NCBI GenBank assembly: GCA_964628035.1
Contig: CAZVPI010000007.1
Span: 1-64,000 of the forward strand
Direction of reading: 5' to 3'
Origin: UBA2199 sp964628035
GTDB lineage: Bacteria > Acidobacteriota > Aminicenantia > UBA2199
DNA length: 64,000 nucleotides
Part shown: positions 17,373 to 23,983 of the stretch, one piece after another
Numbering within the stretch: the stretch's first letter is position 1
Layout of the letters: every line of letters begins with the position of its first letter
Position numbers and translations under genes: made by a program
The notes under the pieces: model-generated
The model's database searches: none
What the model was told of the DNA's origin: nothing
The model's input: only the letters and a program-made list of their open reading frames with translations

Positions 17373-19234
17373 TACTCCATCCTACTCTTGAAAAATCGTT
17401 CGGTTTCCTTGTCTTGGAAATAAACATAGCACCCTTTCAGGCCACGTGAAAGCAGAACTCGGTACGTATTTTTTACTAAACTTAGGAAATTGTCCTTGCT
17501 CTTTTTCACTACTGGGTCGGCGGAGCAGGCCTTGTCGCCGATCCATTTTTGGGCATCGAAAGAATAGCAGAGGTCCTTGCCAAAGATTATCCCGACGTAG
17601 TCGAACTCGAAGCCCTGGGCCGTGTAGATGCAGCCGACCTGATCTATGCCCCCGGGATCATTGGCCCAAAGAGTGGCTTTGGGAATACCCTTAGCAAGGC
17701 GGGTAGCCTCCGGCTTGGCATTCCAGGGGCGATGAAAGTCATCGATCTTCACGTCGTCGACCAGGGTCCCATCGGGACGGGCATCGGACCAGGACCAGCA
17801 AAAACCGGCGGCCAAGCGGGCGCTGAAGCCCTCTACCGCCTTGGCCCGGATCGCCTTATCCAGTTCTTCAGGCGACGGTAATATCCTGAAATCGAACTCC
17901 TCCTCCCTGGTGTTCCAAAGCACGTTGGCCGTGCGGTGGATCCCTAGAGTATTTTCTATCCAGGCGACGAAACCCTGTGAGCCGGCGCAGCGAAACTGGA
18001 TGTCGAGAGTGAACTCTTCGATATTGGTCATGAGCGCGTTCCCGGCCTTGACGATGTAGTCGGTCGACCCTATCTCACCGGGTCGCACAACTTGGTCGTT
18101 ATCAATGAAGAAGACGCAGACCCGCGCCGCTTTTAAAAGCTCCTCCACCTGGGGTTTGTTCGATTTCTTCTGGAAGCGTGTATTACTAGTTTCGCGGATG
18201 CGGTGCGACTCGTCGCAGATTAGAACATCGACCTCGTCGGGCTGGGCGCCGGCATAACTGTTGAAATACTTGAATTGAACACTGCCTCGCCTGCCGATTA
18301 CATTGCGCAGAGTCTCGGTAAAGGCCCGAGATCCGGTGGCGTAATGGGCGTTGAATCCCTTGCGGAGCAATTCAGCCATCAGATTGATGGCAATCACCGA
18401 CTTTCCTGTGCCCGGGCCACCCCGGACAATAATCACATATTTTTGCCGCATGTGAAAACCGCGGTCCACGATGCCCAGGATCTTGTCGAATACGACACGC
18501 TGCTCGTCGAGAAGAATATACTCAGCCTTGCCCTCGATCACACCGGCCACATGGTCCATCAGTTTTTTGCTGGGGCGGTACTTGCTCTCCTCGACCCGGC
18601 GCAAGACTTCCATCCCATTCCCTTTCTTGAGGCGCCGATCCAGGTATGCGCAGATGGAGTCGAAATCGTCTGCAGTAAAGACGGGAGAAGATGCGATAAG
18701 AGAGTCAAACTTTGACGCGAAAAGGACATCCTTTGGTTCCGGCGCATAGTTATGCAGATAAGCGCAGGAATGCAGGTCAACTGGATTGTCGTCAGCATAA
18801 AAAGCCGTGTGCGTATCCTTAAGATATTGTTTGTAATAATCAACCTGGGCCGAAGGATGCAGCACATCTGTGTATCCTCCGGCAAGGATAGTGGACAGTT
18901 CGTTGTCGCCAATGGCTTCCCGGCATTTCCCCCACTGCTTGAGTTCAACGATGACCGCATTGTCCATATCGTCTTCATTCCTGCCGCAGACCATACAATC
19001 CAGCCTTTTCGAGCTCAAGGGAAGTTGGTATTCAAGCAGAATGCCATGATCGACCAATCCCGCGTGTTGGATAACGTCCTTCATCCTTATGAGCGAGTTG
19101 TTCCAGGAGCGGATCTCGGCCTCAGACGGGTTGTATCGGAAATGCTCGAAAAAGGAGCGCCGCAATTTTTCCGAGATCTGGTTGCGAACCGTGTCCTCGA
19201 TGAAATTCTTAGAATTCCCGGCGTAAAGCCTCAT
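17372..19234 (-). CDS. DUF2075 P-loop ATPase/helicase-like protein
   Basis: This 620-residue protein has the DUF2075 architecture. An N-terminal domain of about 200 residues contains a possible restriction-endonuclease-like motif (LDCMVCG...AVIVELKQWG). The Walker A is IIVRGGPGTGKSVIAINL near 266-283, the Walker B is VLICDESHRIRE, and the helicase-like C-terminal motifs IYTAQGFEFDYVGIIFG and NTYRVLLSRGLKG follow. Its start shares ATGA with the stop of the MazG-like gene, and its stop shares one base with the helicase start, so these three form a compact unit. The exact biochemical role of DUF2075 proteins in defence loci is not established to my knowledge. Confidence 0.87.
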   Translation of the reverse strand: MRLYAGNSKNFIEDTVRNQISEKLRRSFFEHFRYNPSEAEIRSWNNSLIRMKDVIQHAGLVDHGILLEYQLPLSSKRLDCMVCGRNEDDMDNAVIVELKQWGKCREAIGDNELSTILAGGYTDVLHPSAQVDYYKQYLKDTHTAFYADDNPVDLHSCAYLHNYAPEPKDVLFASKFDSLIASSPVFTADDFDSICAYLDRRLKKGNGMEVLRRVEESKYRPSKKLMDHVAGVIEGKAEYILLDEQRVVFDKILGIVDRGFHMRQKYVIIVRGGPGTGKSVIAINLMAELLRKGFNAHYATGSRAFTETLRNVIGRRGSVQFKYFNSYAGAQPDEVDVLICDESHRIRETSNTRFQKKSNKPQVEELLKAARVCVFFIDNDQVVRPGEIGSTDYIVKAGNALMTNIEEFTLDIQFRCAGSQGFVAWIENTLGIHRTANVLWNTREEEFDFRILPSPEELDKAIRAKAVEGFSARLAAGFCWSWSDARPDGTLVDDVKIDDFHRPWNAKPEATRLAKGIPKATLWANDPGGIDQVGCIYTAQGFEFDYVGIIFGKDLCYSFDAQKWIGDKACSADPVVKKSKDNFLSLVKNTYRVLLSRGLKGCYVYFQDKETERFFKSRME

Positions 19235-19599
19235 TTGAATTCAGTATATTTCTTGGCCGAACCCTTAGCCTTATCGACAGGGTATCGGACTTCATTATGA
19301 CCGATTTTTTTCCGAATCGCCTTCTCGATATCTATCTTGGCCTCATGAGCAAAAAGCATGGAAAAGATTAGGATATCGGCAATTTCAGAGGCAAGCCTCT
19401 CCCTTTTCTCCTTTGTGATCTTCCTAGATTCCTGAGGGGTCTTCCAGAGGAAATGTTCCAAGAGCTCTCCTGCCTCTATTGAAATCGCTTCCGCCAGATT
19501 CTTCGGATCATGAAACTGCGCCCAATCACGACGGTCACGAAAAACCAGGATCGTCTCCATTAAATCCCCAGGCATCTTCATTTCATGCCCCCCATCCAT
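19231..19599 (-). CDS. MazG-like nucleotide pyrophosphohydrolase
   Basis: This 122-residue protein carries the MazG/dUTPase-fold metal sites: EAGELLEHFLW (ExxE) near 53-63 and EIADILIFSMLF (ExxD) near 90-101. Family members hydrolyse NTPs or dNTPs to monophosphates. It is the first gene of the minus-strand defence block and is coupled by ATGA to the DUF2075 gene. Several starts are possible; the ATG at 19581 has a G-rich site six bases upstream and may be the true one. A role in nucleotide depletion or in tuning the downstream ATPases is inference. Confidence 0.85.
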   Translation of the reverse strand: MDGGHEMKMPGDLMETILVFRDRRDWAQFHDPKNLAEAISIEAGELLEHFLWKTPQESRKITKEKRERLASEIADILIFSMLFAHEAKIDIEKAIRKKIGHNEVRYPVDKAKGSAKKYTEFK

Positions 19600-19780
19600 C
19601 TATTTGAAATCCACTGTTTCAGGCTAGCTAATTTTAAAAAACGCAGCATTCAATGTCAACCCCAATATTTTCCTTTTTTTGCCCTGATATAGCCAAGTTC
19701 AGATATTTGAATGAGAGAAAATAGGGAAAAATGTGATCCCTTCGAAATACGAAGCCAGAGGTTCGACGTCCAAGGGAATT

Positions 19781-19798
19781 GGGGTCAGGTCTTGAAAT
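19781..19798. repeat. RAYT-type repeat copy
   Basis: GGGGTCAGGTCTTGAAAT lies 20 bases downstream of the stop codon of the RAYT remnant (reading the minus strand) and matches the 1005-1021 repeat except for the last bases. Confidence 0.75.
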
Positions 19799-19817
19799 GA
19801 CAGATCCTTCATCGTCC

Positions 19818-19889
19818 CTATTCATGTTTCCGCAGGGCCAAGCTGATGCTCGAATAATGCATCCCCAGATAATCGCCGATTTCACGCAT
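19818..19889 (-). pseudogene. C-terminal remnant of a RAYT (Y1) transposase
   Basis: The frame reads MREIGDYLGMHYSSISLALRKHE followed by TAG. This is the helix-turn-helix tail typical of REP-associated tyrosine transposases (pattern EIGxxLGxHYSxxSxxL). An in-frame TAG lies two codons before the ATG and nothing of the Y1 catalytic domain (HUH motif, Tyr) is seen upstream, so only the tail remains. The neighbouring GGGTCAGGTCTTGAA repeats fit the usual RAYT arrangement. Confidence 0.6.
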
Positions 19890-19921
19890 GGTCTATCCTG
19901 CCCTCAACATAGGCCCGGTAA

Positions 19922-19947
19922 AGAAACATGAGGGGCGGGTCTTGAAC
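19922..19947. repeat. Direct copy of the left-edge repeat
   Basis: This 26-bp stretch matches 995-1020 at 22 positions, including the GAAACATGAGGG lead-in and the GGTCTTGAA core, in the same orientation. The two copies bracket the whole low-GC defence block. Confidence 0.65.
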
Positions 19948-19986
19948 ACGTTCATCCATACCATCGCCCACCAGATCGGCGTCGGC

Positions 19987-20181
19987 ATGCTGAAGCTCCT
20001 GGGAACGGTTTTCGCCTCCACCCGCTTCCCGGCCGACCTGGCCGATCCCCTCGGCTACCTGGCCGTGCTGACCCTGTTCGCCGTGCTGCTGACCCTGGCC
20101 AAGAAGATCGCCTGGATCGTGCTGGCCGTGGGCTGGGGATTCATCGTCATCAGGCTGTTGATGATCATCTTCAAGATCTAG
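19987..20181 (+). CDS. Small integral membrane protein
   Basis: This 64-residue protein (from ATG at 19987) has two predicted membrane helices: YLAVLTLFAVLLTLAKKIAW and IVLAVGWGFIVIRLLMIIF. The frame is open upstream to 19888, but that part translates the repeat at 19922-19947, so I prefer the internal start; a start near 19943 that adds NTFIHTIAHQIGVG is possible. Codon use is GC-rich and core-like. It is the first core gene to the right of the island. The function is unknown. Confidence 0.55.
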   Translation: MLKLLGTVFASTRFPADLADPLGYLAVLTLFAVLLTLAKKIAWIVLAVGWGFIVIRLLMIIFKI

Positions 20182-20340
20182 AGACGTTAGACATTAGCCG
20201 TTAGACGGTAGACGAGAGAACGAGCACGAGACATTAGACGTTAGACGTCAGCAAGAGAAAGCAAGTGAAAAAGGAGGGGAGTCGCTCTACTTAATGCGTT
20301 TCCTTGTCACTCGTCACTCTTCACTTGTCACCAAAGTTCG
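20182..20340. repeat. Intergenic mosaic of degenerate short tandem motifs
   Basis: The gap starts with AGACGTTAGACATTAGCCGT-like units (period 6-8) and ends with GTCACTCGTCACTCTTCACT-type units near 20308-20333. Both motif types recur in many later gaps. No gene is seen. Confidence 0.7.
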
Positions 20341-20344
20341 CCTG

Positions 20345-20827
20345 TTAAATGAACAACGTGAACTTGGACTCCGAGGCGTCGGCGATGAACGAGGCGACGC
20401 CGCCGATCGCGACGCCGTCGATCAGGTCCTCCTTCTTGATCTCCATGACGTTCATGCTCATCTCGCAGGCGGTGAGCTTGACGCCGAGGTCCTGCGCCTG
20501 CTTGAGCAGCTGGGGCAGGCTGGTGACGTTGTGGGCCTTCATCATCTTCTTGAACATCCAGCGGCCCAGGCCGCCGAAGTTGAACTGGGAGGGGCCCAGG
20601 CGGTCGATGCCGCCGCGGTTCAGCAACCCCAGCATGCGGCCCATCAGCCCCTTGCCGGTCAGGTTGCCCTTCTGGATGGCCTTCAGCCCCCAGAAGGTGA
20701 AGAACATGGAGACCTGCATGTCGAAGGCGGCGGCGCCGGTGGCGATGATGAAGGCGCCCATCACCTTGTCCATGTCGCCGCTCATGACCACCAGGCTCGC
20801 TTTCTCAGGCGTTTGCGCGTCGCTCAT
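20345..20827 (-). CDS. DsrE/DsrF-like protein (DsrE2 type)
   Basis: This 160-residue protein of the DsrE/DrsH superfamily starts with SLVVMSGDMDKVMGAFIIAT and contains a hydrophobic stretch (FDMQVSMFFTFWGL). The conserved cysteine lies in the segment KLTACEMSMNVMEI near residue 125. DsrE2 proteins are membrane-associated sulfur carriers that work with TusA and rhodaneses in sulfane-sulfur trafficking. It is the last gene of the TusA-Hdr-Qmo operon, 27 bp after the QmoC-like gene. The partner TusA, at the other end of the operon, supports a sulfur-transfer role. Confidence 0.87.
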   Translation of the reverse strand: MSDAQTPEKASLVVMSGDMDKVMGAFIIATGAAAFDMQVSMFFTFWGLKAIQKGNLTGKGLMGRMLGLLNRGGIDRLGPSQFNFGGLGRWMFKKMMKAHNVTSLPQLLKQAQDLGVKLTACEMSMNVMEIKKEDLIDGVAIGGVASFIADASESKFTLFI

Positions 20828-20854
20828 TGATCTCCTCCTCGGGATTCGTTTCGG

Positions 20855-21943
20855 CTATTTCAGGCCGGCAAAAAACAGGGCCGCCGGCCGGTAGACGACG
20901 TGGGCGAACTTGCTGAAGGGGAAGGTGACCAGCAGGTCGAAGACGAAGACGATGTGCACGGCCACGGTCACGTAGGCCGCCGGCAGCAGGCCCAGGAAGC
21001 GGAAGCCGACGATGGCGAAGCCGCTGAGCACCGAGAGCGCCAGCAGCAGCAGGAAGGCCCAGTCGCTGGGGTGGGAGTACTTGCCCACCGCCGTCTTCCC
21101 CGTCAAACGCAGGGCAAGGTAGTACCCCAGCCCCAGCGCGCAGGCGGCGCCGGAGACGGATCCGATTGCCAGCGATACCCAGCGCGGCCAGGGCAGCCAG
21201 CCGAAGTCGACGGCGCCGATGATGATCGTGGCCAGCAGCATGCCCATGAAGCCCCAGGAGACCCCCATGTGCGCCAGGCGCCGCAGGCGGTCGTCGGCGC
21301 ACTCGCCGAAGCGGTCCTGCAGCACCGACTCCTTGAGCGTCTGGAACGCCGAGTGGCCGGCCTTTTCCGCCCGCAGCGCGGCGAGGACATTCGGCGTGCC
21401 GCTCAGGTTGCGGGCCAGGATCCACACCTGGATGGCGGCGACCCCGGCGATGAAGGCGACCAGGACGATCCCCGCCCAATGGACGGGCCCCAGGGGGATG
21501 AAGGACTGGAAGTCGAAGCGCTCCATGTCGGGATGCGGCTGCCGCGCCAGCAGCACCAGGGCCAGGGCGACGGCGCTCAGCGCCAGCCAGGTGACCAGCG
21601 ATCCCAGTGAGGAATACACGGCGTCGGCGGCGCGGCCGAGCGCGTAGCGCCGGGTGGCGAAGCGGCGTAGGGCCATCATCAGCGAGGCGGGCTCGGCCTG
21701 GCGCGGGCAGGTCTCGCTGCACTCGCCGCAGTAATAGCACAGCCAGGGCTCGGGCGCGGAGAGCAGGCGCCTTTCCAGGCCGAGCAACGCGTAGCGGATC
21801 ATGCGCCGCGGGAAGGATGCGGCCTCCTGCGAGAGCGGGCAGATGGCCGAACAGGTGCCGCAGCTGTAGCAGGCCTCGAGGTCGAAGGCGCCGAGCTTCT
21901 TGATCTCGGCCAGGACCCGGGGATTGACCTTTTCCATGCTCAT
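20855..21943 (-). CDS. QmoC/HdrC-like membrane iron-sulfur subunit
   Basis: This 362-residue fusion has a soluble N-terminal HdrC-type ferredoxin domain with CYSCGTCSAICP near 23-34 and CYYCGECSETCP near 68-79. A C-terminal membrane domain follows with five or six helices (for example WLALSAVALALVLLA, AGIVLVAFIAGVAAIQVWIL, DWAFLLLLALSVLSGFAIV) and scattered His residues suitable for heme b. QmoC-type proteins pass electrons between Hdr-like flavoproteins and menaquinone. I chose the ATG at 21943 because it overlaps the upstream stop as ATGA and has GGGGAG before it. It is placed between the winged-helix gene and dsrE2. Confidence 0.87.
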   Translation of the reverse strand: MSMEKVNPRVLAEIKKLGAFDLEACYSCGTCSAICPLSQEAASFPRRMIRYALLGLERRLLSAPEPWLCYYCGECSETCPRQAEPASLMMALRRFATRRYALGRAADAVYSSLGSLVTWLALSAVALALVLLARQPHPDMERFDFQSFIPLGPVHWAGIVLVAFIAGVAAIQVWILARNLSGTPNVLAALRAEKAGHSAFQTLKESVLQDRFGECADDRLRRLAHMGVSWGFMGMLLATIIIGAVDFGWLPWPRWVSLAIGSVSGAACALGLGYYLALRLTGKTAVGKYSHPSDWAFLLLLALSVLSGFAIVGFRFLGLLPAAYVTVAVHIVFVFDLLVTFPFSKFAHVVYRPAALFFAGLK

Positions 21944-22218
21944 TTCTCCCCGGCCAGCGAGTAGCGGTGGAAGCCCTCGCCGTCGGCCTTCTCCGAGGCC
22001 CTGACCCGGCCGTAGCGCACGAAGCCCATCACCCACCAGGTGACCTGGGGCTCGGGGGCGCCCAGCTCGCGCGCCAGCTCGGGCAGGGTCAACGGCCCGC
22101 GGGCCGCCAGCAGCTTCAGGACCCGGCCGCGGACGGCGAATTCCTGGCGGGCGGTCTCGCGCCCGCGCCCGAGAATGGCGACGCTCTCGGGAAAGCGCTC
22201 GCGGCTGCTGTCATTCAT
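21940..22218 (-). CDS. Small winged-helix protein of the Hdr/Qmo operon
   Basis: This 92-residue protein carries a winged-helix fold: VLKLLAARGPLTLPELARELGAPEPQVTWWVMGFVRYGRV, cited here in parts, with recognition helix around EPQVTWWVMGF and a short wing near GEGFHRYSL. There are no cysteines. It overlaps the HdrA stop by 8 bp and shares ATGA with the QmoC-like start, so it is translated with the redox subunits. It may be a regulator or an assembly or structural partner. Its fixed place between two enzyme subunits is odd for a simple repressor. Confidence 0.75.
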   Translation of the reverse strand: MNDSSRERFPESVAILGRGRETARQEFAVRGRVLKLLAARGPLTLPELARELGAPEPQVTWWVMGFVRYGRVRASEKADGEGFHRYSLAGEK

Positions 22219-23983
22219 TCTCGGCCTCCCGGGCCAGCACGTCGATCATGGCCTCGATTTGTTCGTCGCTGTAGCCCTTCATCTGGGTGGCGTCGAGCGG
22301 GCAGGGGGGCAGGCAGGCGCCGCAGCCCTTGCACAGGGCCTCGACCACCTGGGCCACCTCCTTGTCCCCATAGGCGGCCTTCTCGATGGCGCCGTAGGGG
22401 CAGGCGGGCTGGCACTTGCCGCACCAGGTGCATGCATCGGCGCGGACATAGGCCACGAAAGGCTGCAGGTCGACATAGCCCTTGATCAGCAGCGCCGCGG
22501 CCTTGGCCACCGCCGCCAGCGAGGAGACGACGCTCTCGCCGGCGTTCTTCGGACCCTGGCAGGCGCCGGCGATATAGACGCCGTCGATGACCGTCTCCAC
22601 CGGCCGCAGCTTGGGGTGGATCTCGTTGTAGAAGCGGTCGGCGCCCAGCGGCAGCTTCAGCACCTTCGTCAGCCCGTCGTTGTCCCGCGCCGTCATGCCG
22701 GTGACCAGCACCACCAGGTCGGCCGCCAGCGCCACTTCCTCGCCGCCGGTGAGCAGGTCCTGGACGACCACGCGCAGGGAATCGCCGTCGCGCTCGACGC
22801 GCGGCGGCCGCTCCTCGTGGAAGCGCAGGAAGACCGAGCCCGACTTGCCCGCCTCCTCGTAGATCGTCTCGAACTTGCCGTAGGTGCGCATGTCGCGGTA
22901 GAGGTGGTAGCTGCGCACGCCGGGGAATTTCCTGGAGGCCAGCAGCGCCAGGTGGCAGGCGGCGCTGCAGCAATAGCGCGAGCACCAGCGGTTGAGGTCT
23001 TCGCCCTCGCCGTTCTGGCGGCTGCCGACGCAGTAGATGAAGGCGACCGAGCGGACTTCCCGGCCCTCGTGGAACAGCCGGCCGTCCCCCTCTTGCAGGA
23101 GTTTCTCGAACTGCGAGAGGGTGACCACCCCGGGCTGCCCGAAGGCGTACTCGCCCGGCTTGGGCCCGTACTCGGCGAAGCCGGTGGCCACCAGGATGGC
23201 GCCGACCCGGATGCGCACCGTTTCCTCCGCCGCGCCCCCTCGCCGGGAGCCTTCAGGGCCGGCGGGCCGGATGCGGATCGCCAGGTCAAACTCGCCGATA
23301 TGGCCGTTTTTTCCCGCCAGTTCGGCGTTGCGGAACAGGGTGATGCCCGGCCGCTTGCGAACCTCCTCCAGCAGGGAGGCGACCAGCTCGGAGCCGACCT
23401 TGCCGGCCGGGAACATCTCGCCCAGCGCCGCGACCTGGCCTCCGGCGCGCGCCTCACGCTCAACGACGAAGACCTCAACGCCCAGGTCGGCCAGCTCGAC
23501 GGCGGCGCGCAGGCCGGCGATGCCGGCGCCCACGACCAGCACCCGCTTCACCGAGGTGACGCGGATCGGTTTCAGGGCCTCCTGGCGCAGGGCCTTCTCG
23601 ACGCCGGCGCCCACCAGGTTGGCCGCCTTGCAGGTGGCGCCCGGGTGGTCGTCGGAATGGGCCCAGGAGCACTGCTCGCGGATGTTGACCTGCACGTACT
23701 GGAACGGGTTGAGCCCGGCGCGTGCCGACAGGTTGCGGAAAGTGGTCAGGTGCAGCTTGGGCGAGCAGGAGGCGACCACCAGGCCGTCAAGCCCCTGCTC
23801 CTGGATGTCCTTCATCATCTCGTTCTGCGAGGCGTCGGAGCAGGTGAACATCGAGGTCCTGGCCACGGTGACGCCGTATTGCTCCTCGATGCGCCTGCGC
23901 ACCTCCTCGACGTCGATGTGGTCGGAGATGTTGCCGCCGCAATGGCAGATGTAGACGCCGATCCTCCTCTTCTTCTCTTCCAT
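22211..23983 (-). CDS. HdrA-like flavin/iron-sulfur oxidoreductase
   Basis: This 590-residue protein has an HdrA N-terminal domain (IGVYICHCGGNISDHIDV; TCSDASQNEM), an FAD Rossmann motif (VVGAGIAGLRAAVELADLG) near 150-170, a Cys cluster segment (YCCSAACH) and two C-terminal 4Fe-4S sites, CTWCGKCQPACP near 515-526 and CKGCGACLPPCP near 548-559. HdrA carries the (often bifurcating) flavin of heterodisulfide-reductase complexes and Qmo-like complexes. The start at MEEKKRRIG overlaps the upstream stop as TGATG. It pairs with the chimeric HdrA upstream, as QmoA and QmoB do. Confidence 0.9.
   Translation of the reverse strand: MEEKKRRIGVYICHCGGNISDHIDVEEVRRRIEEQYGVTVARTSMFTCSDASQNEMMKDIQEQGLDGLVVASCSPKLHLTTFRNLSARAGLNPFQYVQVNIREQCSWAHSDDHPGATCKAANLVGAGVEKALRQEALKPIRVTSVKRVLVVGAGIAGLRAAVELADLGVEVFVVEREARAGGQVAALGEMFPAGKVGSELVASLLEEVRKRPGITLFRNAELAGKNGHIGEFDLAIRIRPAGPEGSRRGGAAEETVRIRVGAILVATGFAEYGPKPGEYAFGQPGVVTLSQFEKLLQEGDGRLFHEGREVRSVAFIYCVGSRQNGEGEDLNRWCSRYCCSAACHLALLASRKFPGVRSYHLYRDMRTYGKFETIYEEAGKSGSVFLRFHEERPPRVERDGDSLRVVVQDLLTGGEEVALAADLVVLVTGMTARDNDGLTKVLKLPLGADRFYNEIHPKLRPVETVIDGVYIAGACQGPKNAGESVVSSLAAVAKAAALLIKGYVDLQPFVAYVRADACTWCGKCQPACPYGAIEKAAYGDKEVAQVVEALCKGCGACLPPCPLDATQMKGYSDEQIEAMIDVLAREAENE

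Noticed and set aside
13929..19234. Canonical DISARM system
   Set aside because: The SNF2 helicase resembles DrmD, but no drmA, drmB or drmC gene is present.
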